This document shows positions 18,090 through 25,524 of a stretch of 64,000 bases of DNA, piece by piece (position 1 is the first letter of the stretch; each line of letters begins with the position of its first letter). The DNA is from Nodosilinea sp. E11 (GTDB taxonomy: Bacteria > Cyanobacteriota > Cyanobacteriia > Phormidesmidales > Phormidesmidaceae), in assembly GCF_032813545.1 (NCBI RefSeq), contig NZ_CP136520.1, positions 5,202,001 through 5,266,000 on the forward strand, in the 5' to 3' direction. A model generated the notes under the pieces. The model saw only the letters and a program-made list of their open reading frames with translations, did not search any database and was not told the DNA's origin. The translations under genes were made by a program, and so were the position numbers.

Positions 18090-18614
18090 TTAGGAGTCAG
18101 AACTCTCGAAGGTGTCGTTGCTGGTAGACGACTGGCCCCGCTGGGTGAAGTCGGAGGGGTTGATGTTGGCCAAAAACGCCTGAAAGGCTTCTTTTTCGGC
18201 TTCGTCGGCGTCGCGGTCTACGGGGATAGAGGCTTCGGCGACGACTTCTTCCATTACCCAGATGGGGGCATCGAGACGCAGGGCGATCGCGATCGCATCG
18301 CTGGGACGAGCATCGAGCTCACGGCGCAGTTCACCCCGGCTGAGGGTCAGCAGGGCGTAGTAGGTGCTGTCTTGCAGCGAGTGAATCAGCACGCGCTCTA
18401 GGGTCATATCCCACTCGTCGAGCAGGTTGACAAACAGATCGTGGGTGAGGGGGCGGGGCGCGGGCTGGTTCTCAAGCACCGCAATAATCGACTTGGCTTG
18501 GTCAGGCCCGATGTAGATCGGCAGTTGGCGACGATCGGTAGTGTCTCGCAGCAAAATTACTGGAGTTCGCGACATCGCATCGAGGGCAATCCCGGCGACT
18601 CTCATTTCAATCAT
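18090..18614 (-). CDS. Bifunctional nuclease family protein (DUF151)
   Basis: The 174-residue protein starts with MIEMRVAGIALDAMSRTPVI and contains LPIYIGPDQAKSI and ELDARPSDAIAIALR, the conserved strands of the DUF151 fold. Plant and archaeal members have been reported to have nuclease activity; the role in cyanobacteria is undetermined. The acidic C-terminal tail (about residues 135-174) is not part of the domain. It is separated from the neighbouring genes and likely monocistronic. Confidence 0.92.
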   Translation of the reverse strand: MIEMRVAGIALDAMSRTPVILLRDTTDRRQLPIYIGPDQAKSIIAVLENQPAPRPLTHDLFVNLLDEWDMTLERVLIHSLQDSTYYALLTLSRGELRRELDARPSDAIAIALRLDAPIWVMEEVVAEASIPVDRDADEAEKEAFQAFLANINPSDFTQRGQSSTSNDTFESSDS

Positions 18615-18913
18615 TGGTTTGGCCTCTTGAATCCATTGATTGGTGTGCTCTAGCGGTTTTCGTCGGCCTGGAAGCTATACACCACCAGTGTAGCGGTCTG
18701 CTCCCATACCGGGCGATTCATAGATGAGGCGAGGGCAAACCGAAAAAATCTCAAGGATCGTGAGCCGAATCTGCCTGCCAGGTCTCCCTAAGCTTATCTA
18801 TGGACGACTTGAATGCGGGATACTCTAAAAGAAAAAATTATTGCTTTAAGTATGCCCCGTTCGCGCCCTCGGTGGGCCGCAGGTTCTCTGAGATTTTCCT
18901 TAAGGTTACGGCC

Positions 18914-19576
18914 ATGTTTACCGGACTGATTCAAACGGTGGGCACCCTGTTTCACAAGGGCGACACCCAGGTATATATCCGCTGGGACTCGGGGCCACGT
19001 CCCCCCGCCCTCACCGATGTCGAATTGGGGGACAGCATTGCCGTAGACGGCATTTGTCTGACGGTAGAAACCATTCTGCCCGATGGCTTTGTGGCGGCGG
19101 TGTCGCCCGAAACCCTCGATCGCACCAGTCTGGGCCAACTCACCGACGGCAGCCCAGTCAACCTGGAGTCATCCTTGCGGGTGGGCAGCAAAATCGGCGG
19201 CCACTTTGTCACCGGCCATATTGACGGGCAGGGCCACCTAGAGGCGGCGACTGAAGCCGACAACGCCTGGAAACTGAGCTTTACCGTGGGCGATAGCCGG
19301 GTGGCCCGCTACATCGTGCCCAAGGGCAGCATTGCGGTGAATGGCATCAGCCTGACGGTGGCCGACTGTAGCCCCAGCGGCCACTGGTTTGCGGTGGCGG
19401 TAATCCCCGTCACCTATGGCGAAACTACGCTGCGGCACCTGCGCCCCGGCCAGGCGGTAAACCTGGAGGGCGATGTGCTGGGCAAATACGTGGAGAAGTT
19501 TATGGGCGGCAAAGAAAACGCCCCGACGGGCGATGGGCTCTCCTTAGACTTTCTGTCAGAACATGGCTACGGCTAA
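18914..19576 (+). CDS. ribE: Riboflavin synthase, alpha subunit
   Basis: The enzyme converts two molecules of dimethyl-ribityllumazine into riboflavin and the pyrimidinedione. The 220-residue protein begins with the invariant MFTGLIQ and shows the two repeated barrels: VDGICLTV in the first, FVTGHIDGQG in the linker strand and VNGISLTV in the second. The frame continues upstream to 18800, but TTAAGG before the ATG at 18914 and family alignment fix the start. It overlaps the convergent glycosyltransferase gene by 4 bp. No FMN riboswitch is visible upstream. Confidence 0.97.
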   Translation: MFTGLIQTVGTLFHKGDTQVYIRWDSGPRPPALTDVELGDSIAVDGICLTVETILPDGFVAAVSPETLDRTSLGQLTDGSPVNLESSLRVGSKIGGHFVTGHIDGQGHLEAATEADNAWKLSFTVGDSRVARYIVPKGSIAVNGISLTVADCSPSGHWFAVAVIPVTYGETTLRHLRPGQAVNLEGDVLGKYVEKFMGGKENAPTGDGLSLDFLSEHGYG

Positions 19577-21036
19577 ATCCACCCCGGTAGTAGCCAGCGG
19601 CGTTGGAGGGCGTCGACCGGTAGGGGCAGGCCCAAATAGAGCGGTAGCCAAAACCAGAAACTCAGGGCGATCGCACCCAGCAGCAGCAGGGCCAGAGTGC
19701 GATCGCGCCGGTTTTCTAACCACTGGGCCATCAGCCAGGCCAGCCCTAAAGTGCCAAAGGTGCCCAGACCCATAGCGTGGTAGAAAAATGTGCAGCGGCT
19801 GACCAGCGCCCAGGGCAGCCAGTTGGCCAGGTAGTTGAGCAAAATAAACGGCACCACGGCACGGGTGGCTAGGGGCGCAGCAGGCTGTGCCCCTACGGAA
19901 ACCTGGCGGCCCAACCAGCCCAAGGCCATGACCAAAATCGCGGCAGTGGAAAGCCACCACAGCACCGGGTTGCCCATAGCGTGAATGGTCGTGGCTACAG
20001 CCTCGGCCCCCTGACCCGATCGCTCAAAAAAGTAGGCCACCGGGCGCACCATCAGCGGCCAGCTGTGCCACGGCGAACAGTAGGTATGGCTGCCATTCGC
20101 CCCAATCGATTGATGGGTCGACCAGAGCCGTTGGTGAACTGTCACCAACGCTTCATTCGTCAGGGCCAGATGGGGTAGCCACAGCAGCAGGTAGGTGAGC
20201 AGGGGAAGCATGCCCAGGTATACGAGGCGATCGCGCCAGGCGGGGTGGGTGGTTTTAGGTGTGATCGAACCTGGATTGCGGTTGAAACCGATTTCCCACA
20301 GCAGCAGCCCCAGCCAGAGGCCGGCCCAGTTCCACTTGACGTTGACGGCGGCCCCCAGGGCGATGCCCGCCAGACAGCGCCAGCGAACCGGGTGCTGAGA
20401 CTGCCTGGCCCGCAGCCAGGCCCACTGGCCCAGTAGGCCCAAGGCCAGCCCGTAGATGTTGATCAGCGCCAGGCGCGACTCCACCAGGGTCAGCCCTTCC
20501 ATGGCCATGAGCAGACCCGCCAGCAGGGCGAACCGGTACTGGCGCAGCGTGAGCAGATCCCCCCTGCCCCCTTTCAAAAGGGGGGTAATGAGTTGTTTCA
20601 AAGTCCCCCTTTTTAAGGGGGATTTAGGGGGATCTTCTTCTGTGAGCGGGAACCGATCACCCTGATCGCCCTTGCTGACAGTCCCCAACTCCCAGGCGAT
20701 CGCCGCCAGCAAAACGGGGATCGTCGCCCCCACCAGAGCGTTAAGCCAGCGGAACGCCAGAGGGCTGACTAGAGTGCCGTTGACTTCAAGGCTGGGCCAG
20801 CCCAGCCAGAGGGCGGGCCACTGACCCAGCCATAGTCCCAAGGCAATGAAGTACTTCCCCAGGGGCGGGTGGGCGTCGAAGCTGGGGGTGCCCTGGAGAT
20901 AATCGAGGGCGAAGGGGACGTAGTAGACCTCGTCAAACACCAGCGACTCAATTTGCCCCAGGCCAGTCAGGCGCAGGGCCAAGTCCAGCGCCGCGATCGC
21001 CAGCGCACTCCACCAGATTCTGCGGTTCATGCTCAA
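19573..21036 (-). CDS. Dolichyl-phosphate-mannose-protein mannosyltransferase family (PMT) glycosyltransferase with in-frame repeats
   Basis: The 487-residue protein has about ten membrane segments and the GT39 hallmarks: Asp35-Glu36 in FDEVYY on the first outer loop and HPPLGK near residue 56. Such enzymes move a sugar from a lipid carrier to protein acceptors on the outer face. Residues about 134-161 (DPPKSPLKRGTL, LKGGRGDLL) are encoded by an inserted DNA repeat, and residues about 380-389 by a second palindromic repeat. Neither breaks the frame; both fall in probable loops. It overlaps ribE by 4 bp. Confidence 0.88.
   Translation of the reverse strand: MSMNRRIWWSALAIAALDLALRLTGLGQIESLVFDEVYYVPFALDYLQGTPSFDAHPPLGKYFIALGLWLGQWPALWLGWPSLEVNGTLVSPLAFRWLNALVGATIPVLLAAIAWELGTVSKGDQGDRFPLTEEDPPKSPLKRGTLKQLITPLLKGGRGDLLTLRQYRFALLAGLLMAMEGLTLVESRLALINIYGLALGLLGQWAWLRARQSQHPVRWRCLAGIALGAAVNVKWNWAGLWLGLLLWEIGFNRNPGSITPKTTHPAWRDRLVYLGMLPLLTYLLLWLPHLALTNEALVTVHQRLWSTHQSIGANGSHTYCSPWHSWPLMVRPVAYFFERSGQGAEAVATTIHAMGNPVLWWLSTAAILVMALGWLGRQVSVGAQPAAPLATRAVVPFILLNYLANWLPWALVSRCTFFYHAMGLGTFGTLGLAWLMAQWLENRRDRTLALLLLGAIALSFWFWLPLYLGLPLPVDALQRRWLLPGWI
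19869..19896. repeat. Palindromic GTAGGGGC...GCCCCTA repeat inside a coding region
   Basis: The reverse complement reads GTAGGGGCACAGCC and then TGCTGCGCCCCTAG, an imperfect palindrome related to the core at 42981-43008. It is read in frame as part of the PMT gene (VGAQPAAPLATR). Confidence 0.6.
20556..20634. repeat. 79-bp repeat bounded by GATCCCCC/GGGGGATC, inserted in frame
   Basis: The element has terminal inverted repeats and internal hairpin arms (CCCCCTTTTT/AAGGGGG). It belongs to the same family as the intergenic hairpin at 18012-18050. It contributes about 26 codons to the PMT gene without a stop. Confidence 0.85.
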
Positions 21037-21040
21037 CTCG

Positions 21041-21703
21041 CTACTGGCCTTGGGCGGCCATGCGCTGTTTCATGCGATCGCGAAATGCCGCCAGATCCCT
21101 CGCTGTCGGTTGCGTTGTCTGCCAGGCGGGGCGATCCATCAGGCGTTCTGTCCAGGTTTGCAGGGTGGGGTAGCTATCCACGGGGAGACCCAGCGACTCA
21201 AACCAGGGGGCAAAGGTACCCGCCACAATATCGGCCAGAGTGAGCTGGTCGCCGCAGAAAAAGGACTGGTCGCCGAGTTTGTCGGCGTAGAACTTGAGCA
21301 CGACCTCGGCCTTTTGCTTGGCCTGCTCTAGTACATCGTCTGGGTCTTGGCCAAAGCCCATCATCTGCTTGACCAGCGGGTTGATGGCGGGCACCAGCTC
21401 ATTCACCGTCACCATTTCGACCATGCGCATGGTGGCGATGCCCTCGGGCGTGGTAGCCAGCAGGGAGGGGGTGGGGTGCTTGGCCTCTAGATAATCCAAA
21501 ATGGCGAAGGATTCAATTACCGATAGGCCATCATCGACCAGCACCGGAATGTGGTGAAAGGGGTTGAGGCTCAAGAATTCGGGCTGAAACTGGTCACCGC
21601 CCAAGCCCATCACCACGGCTTCAAAGGGCAAATTCTTCTCTAGCAACGCCACCCAGACCCGACGAGAGTTAATCGATAGCGGGGTATGGTAAAAAGTCAG
21701 CAT
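21041..21703 (-). CDS. Glutathione S-transferase family protein
   Basis: The 220-residue protein has an N-terminal thioredoxin-like domain (MLTFYHTPLSINSRRVWVAL, HIPVLVDDGLSVIESFAI with the cis-Pro and the Glu-Ser glutathione-binding pair). A helical C-terminal domain has LTLADIVAG. Serine at residue 10 or 12 is the likely glutathione-activating residue. GSTs conjugate glutathione to electrophiles or reduce peroxides. It starts 67 bp... upstream of nothing else on its strand except the PMT gene, whose start lies 4 bp beyond its stop, so the two are probably co-transcribed. Confidence 0.92.
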   Translation of the reverse strand: MLTFYHTPLSINSRRVWVALLEKNLPFEAVVMGLGGDQFQPEFLSLNPFHHIPVLVDDGLSVIESFAILDYLEAKHPTPSLLATTPEGIATMRMVEMVTVNELVPAINPLVKQMMGFGQDPDDVLEQAKQKAEVVLKFYADKLGDQSFFCGDQLTLADIVAGTFAPWFESLGLPVDSYPTLQTWTERLMDRPAWQTTQPTARDLAAFRDRMKQRMAAQGQ

Positions 21704-21788
21704 CGTTCATCCTTGGCTTACGATTTCAACATTCTGTGATCTAGCATTTCACAGCAGGTACGCCACTTCCCCCCCAAATGTTGCCGCC

Positions 21789-22844
21789 ATGAGTTACGTT
21801 CGCCCCAATATTGCCGCCATGGCTGGCTATGTGCCTGGAGAACAGCCCCGCCCCGGTTCAGGCATTCTCAAGCTCAACTCCAACGAAAACCCCTATCCGC
21901 CGTCGCCCCAGGTGATTGAGGCACTGCGGCAGGTCGAGCCTGAGCTGCTCAGACGCTACCCCGACCCCTTTGCCCGGCAGTTTTGCCAGGCGATCGCCGA
22001 GGTGCTAGACGTACCCGCAGACTGGATTATTGTGGGCAACGGCAGCGACGATCTGCTGAATCTTTTGGTGCGCGCCTGTGCCGATGATGTGGCCCGGTCA
22101 ATTGTGTACCCGACCCCGACCTACGTGCTCTACCGCACCCTGGCGGCGGTGCAACCAGCCACTGTGGTGGAGGTGCCTTACCCTGACGATTTCCAGTTTC
22201 CCCTTAAGGAACTGGTGGCTGCCCAGGGAGCGATTACGGTCATTGCTTCGCCCAATAGCCCCTCGGGGCATGGGGTGGCGCTGGCTGACCTACGAGCATT
22301 AGCCCAGCAAGCCTCAGGCCTGGTGGTGGTAGATGAAGCCTACGTTGATTTTGCCGAGGGCTCGGCGCTCTCGCTGGTGCAGGAGTTTGACAATGCGATG
22401 GTGCTGCGGACCCTGTCTAAGGGCTATGGGCTGGCGGGGCTGCGGCTGGGGTTTGGCATTGCCAATCCGGCTTTGCTAGCGGATCTGTTTAAGGTGAAAG
22501 ACAGCTATAACGTGGATGCCCTGGCGATCGCCCTCGGAACCGCAGCCATCCGCGATCAGGCCTACAAAAATGCCTGTGTAAGCCAGATCAAAGCCTCGCG
22601 GGCAACGTTGACCCAGTCGCTGCGGCAGCTGGGCTTTAAGGTGCTAGAGTCTCACGGCAATTTTGTCTTGGCCACACCGCCCCAGGGCAATGCGGAGCAG
22701 CTATATCTGGCCCTAAAAAAGCAGGGCATTTTGGTGCGCTACTTCAAACAGCCTCGGCTAGACGACAAGCTGCGAATTTCGGTGGGCACGGAGGAGCAAA
22801 ACCACGCGCTGATCGCCGCCCTAACTCATTTAAAAAACTGCTAG
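21789..22844 (+). CDS. hisC: Histidinol-phosphate aminotransferase
   Basis: This PLP enzyme of fold type I carries out the transamination step of histidine synthesis. The 351-residue protein shows LNSNENPYPPSP at the N-terminus, VGNGSDDLLNLLVRA, VVDEAYVDFAEG with the PLP-contacting Asp and Tyr, and the Schiff-base lysine in RTLSKGYGLAGLR. The C-terminal GILVRYF and LRISVGT motifs match HisC. It is divergent from the GST gene. Some cyanobacteria have two paralogues, one of which may serve other amino acids. Confidence 0.95.
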   Translation: MSYVRPNIAAMAGYVPGEQPRPGSGILKLNSNENPYPPSPQVIEALRQVEPELLRRYPDPFARQFCQAIAEVLDVPADWIIVGNGSDDLLNLLVRACADDVARSIVYPTPTYVLYRTLAAVQPATVVEVPYPDDFQFPLKELVAAQGAITVIASPNSPSGHGVALADLRALAQQASGLVVVDEAYVDFAEGSALSLVQEFDNAMVLRTLSKGYGLAGLRLGFGIANPALLADLFKVKDSYNVDALAIALGTAAIRDQAYKNACVSQIKASRATLTQSLRQLGFKVLESHGNFVLATPPQGNAEQLYLALKKQGILVRYFKQPRLDDKLRISVGTEEQNHALIAALTHLKNC

Positions 22845-22856
22845 AACTGGCCCACA

Positions 22857-24920
22857 CTACAGTTCACAAATCTCTGCACGAGAGAAAAACTCCCCACCCA
22901 CCCCAAACCAATGCCCCCCCAATAACCAGATAAACTCTCCTGCGGGAGAAAAAGAAGGGTTGGCTTGGAGGTCAAATCTGCTCAGCCACTTGCCATCTTT
23001 GCGCCAGCCGACGCGTTCGCAAAACTTATGCCAAATTTCATCACCAGAGTCTTTGCCATCCAGCTGGGCACCGCACTCCACATAAATTTTCTTTTGTACA
23101 CTAAAGCCAAATTTACCCTGGCTATATTTCACCCACAACCCGTCAATTGTGCGTAAATCTGTGCAGGGAAAGTTCAGCAATTCTTCGCTGGTGAACCAAT
23201 CACCCGATTTTTTGCCCACGGCGCAAATCATCACCTCATAGGTTTCTTTGTCAGCGTCGCGCCAATTGCCGGCTTTCAGCAGGGCGCGCAGGCGAGTGTA
23301 GTCAATCCCCTTTTCTGAATTCAGGTCATCTCGGTCTGACGTTTCTGAAGTTAATAGAGCGTTTTGAACCGTAGAGGTATCGGATGACTGATGGGAATCG
23401 GTTATCTGATCACCGGGGCCAAAAAGATTGACATACTTCAACGCGTTGGTAGCATAGTCAACATATTCTGGGTCAGAGGTAAGACTCAGCACTGCTTTGT
23501 AGGACTGACGAGCCAGATCGTACTGTTGCAAACCATAGCAATAGATATGACCTCGTAGTAATAAAACACTAGGATCCTCAGGATATCGTTCGGCTAAATG
23601 ATCAATAACAGCAGCGGCATCCTTATAGTTACCCTGCACATAGTTTCTCTCTGCTTGCTGATAATCTCGGGAGTAATCGTAATCAGCGTGCTGGAAAAAC
23701 TGGAAGTTATTGACCTGGGGCTGGTCGCTAGGATGTTCGGGTTGTTTTTGCTGATTTACAGCGGCATATAATCTTTGACGTTCGACTTCGGCCTGTTCTT
23801 CTTGTTGGCGTCGAGCTTCTGCCTGGCGTTCTACTGCGACATATCCTTCTAAATCATAGCCATTCAAGGCCGCCCGCTCAATTGTGGCTACATCCTCTGG
23901 TTTGAGTCGTAGGTGTTCTCGATAGTCTCTCAGGTCGTTGATTAGGGGCTGATTTAAGGGTGCCCCCTCTTCTAAGCACTGGCGTAGAGTCTCCTGATAC
24001 TCTTGCTGCTTAAACTGATATTCCCGATGGGGCTTCAGCACCTCAGCTTCGATCTCCTCTGCCTCCGCCTCCGCAACTCCTAGTTCAGCACGAAGCGCCA
24101 CTAGTAGCCGCTTGGCCGGGATTGTAAACTCCGCTGTGGTAGCTCGGCGTTCAGCCTCTTTGCGATATTTCAGCTTGGGGTCATCCTGGGGCGACCGCGC
24201 TACCCGAATCCGAAAGCCCTCATCCTTGAGGGTAATTAGGGTTGGACTCATGGTCGGGGAGGTTTCCTTCACCTTGCGCCCGGCATAGCGGTGCAGTTCA
24301 TCAATGGTGATCACCCCATCGCCATCTTCATCTGCTGCACCTGTGGCAATGCCTTCCACCAGGTAGCGGGTGTAGATGGATAGATCCGCGCCCTTTTCTT
24401 CAAAGGAATAATCCACAGCGCTGGTGGAAGTCAGCACTACCCGCCCCTCGGCTCCCAATTGTTCTTTCAAAGGAATTCCGCCACTATCCCGCGCCACCAA
24501 CTCGCCGAAGGCTCCGCCAAAGCAGCAGTCGAGGATCAGCACCTGGTATTTGGCTTTGCAGGCTCGAATCCGGTCGTGGATGAACCGGGCAGAAGTGGCA
24601 GTAGACGTGAGTAGGCGATCTCGGTGCTTTTTAGTATTAGCAGCAGCAAAGTATAAATCCCGACGATCGTCCTTGACTCCGTGCCCCGAAAAGAACAGCA
24701 GCACCAAATCCTCTGGGTGCCGATCCTGAAACCACAGCTCAATGGCCTCTGCCATCTCTGGTTGTGTGGGATTAATCAGGGGTTTTGCTTCGTCAAAGCC
24801 GCCCATTTGGGGGTTCAGCAACACCTCCCGCAGTGCTGCCACATCTTTAGAGGCGGCGGGTAGCGGTTGTAGCCCGTCCCCATAGGTATCAACGCCGATT
24901 AAAAGTGCATACTTTCCCAT
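22857..24920 (-). CDS. Caspase-family protease fused to EF-hand loop, TPR and GUN4 domains
   Basis: The 687-residue protein begins with a C14 caspase domain (about 1-240). It has the catalytic His in LLFFSGHGV (His80) and Cys in LILDCCFGG (Cys133). Inside that domain sits a perfect 12-residue EF-hand loop (197-208, DEDGDGVITIDE), pointing to calcium control. A charged coiled-coil region (about 250-395) and TPR-like helices (about 415-500) follow. The last 150 residues are a GUN4 domain (LRALLKAGNWRDADKET, FPCTDLRTIDGLWVKYS, GKFGFSVQK). GUN4 binds porphyrins and aids Mg-chelatase, so the fusion may sense tetrapyrroles. It lies 18 bp downstream of the small gene at 24939. Confidence 0.93.
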   Translation of the reverse strand: MGKYALLIGVDTYGDGLQPLPAASKDVAALREVLLNPQMGGFDEAKPLINPTQPEMAEAIELWFQDRHPEDLVLLFFSGHGVKDDRRDLYFAAANTKKHRDRLLTSTATSARFIHDRIRACKAKYQVLILDCCFGGAFGELVARDSGGIPLKEQLGAEGRVVLTSTSAVDYSFEEKGADLSIYTRYLVEGIATGAADEDGDGVITIDELHRYAGRKVKETSPTMSPTLITLKDEGFRIRVARSPQDDPKLKYRKEAERRATTAEFTIPAKRLLVALRAELGVAEAEAEEIEAEVLKPHREYQFKQQEYQETLRQCLEEGAPLNQPLINDLRDYREHLRLKPEDVATIERAALNGYDLEGYVAVERQAEARRQQEEQAEVERQRLYAAVNQQKQPEHPSDQPQVNNFQFFQHADYDYSRDYQQAERNYVQGNYKDAAAVIDHLAERYPEDPSVLLLRGHIYCYGLQQYDLARQSYKAVLSLTSDPEYVDYATNALKYVNLFGPGDQITDSHQSSDTSTVQNALLTSETSDRDDLNSEKGIDYTRLRALLKAGNWRDADKETYEVMICAVGKKSGDWFTSEELLNFPCTDLRTIDGLWVKYSQGKFGFSVQKKIYVECGAQLDGKDSGDEIWHKFCERVGWRKDGKWLSRFDLQANPSFSPAGEFIWLLGGHWFGVGGEFFSRAEICEL

Positions 24921-24938
24921 AGGGCTGGATTTAGACTG

Positions 24939-25370
24939 CTATGGCTGGGTTTCAGGCGTAGGCTGCTGTTCCCGTATCTTAACCCGCAAATTTGCCAGTC
25001 GCTCGGTGGCGTCCAGCGCCTGATCCAACTCTTGTTTGTTGCGATACTCAATGGTAGAGATCATGCCGTCCACTTCAAACGACAGGGTCAGGGTTTTGCC
25101 ATAGCGCAGGTTTCCCAAGTAGTCCATCACCTTGCCCATGTTCTCGCGGTTGATCTCAGCGGTCAGCAACCCGATGAAAAACGCCGCCGCCCCAGACTTA
25201 GCCGCCTCTGGGATGTCCTCCTCCCTAGCCAACCGGGCGGATTGCGCCAGATCGCCAGACTCCATTTCATCGGCGATGGTGAGCAAAAAGCTCTCTAGCT
25301 CAGCGCGATCTAGATCTAGACCCGCGTCGCTGAAGTCAATTAAAACAGAACAGGGTTCGGCCATAGTCAT
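24939..25370 (-). CDS. EACC1-like small protein upstream of the caspase gene
   Basis: The 143-residue protein has an N-terminal acidic beta-alpha part, a central Ala/Gly-rich helix (KSGAAAFFIGLLTAEIN) and a C-terminal beta hairpin with helix (TLTLSFEVDG, then ELDQALDATERL). This order resembles the effector-associated constant component EACC1 of caspase-type conflict systems. The similarity is by pattern only. It is the first gene of a two-gene operon with the caspase-GUN4 gene (18-bp spacing). A second ATG two codons in is an alternative start. Confidence 0.75.
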   Translation of the reverse strand: MTMAEPCSVLIDFSDAGLDLDRAELESFLLTIADEMESGDLAQSARLAREEDIPEAAKSGAAAFFIGLLTAEINRENMGKVMDYLGNLRYGKTLTLSFEVDGMISTIEYRNKQELDQALDATERLANLRVKIREQQPTPETQP

Positions 25371-25524
25371 GGATGATCATTCGTTTGACGCTCAGCCCAT
25401 CATAGTTATTCGATCAAAAGAATTCCACGCTGGCAGGTGACTGTGTGCGTAAACTGAGTGGGGTAATCGTATCTAAACGGCTGTCTACCAGCATTTAAGG
25501 TGCATGACGGTGTAGCTTTTTATC

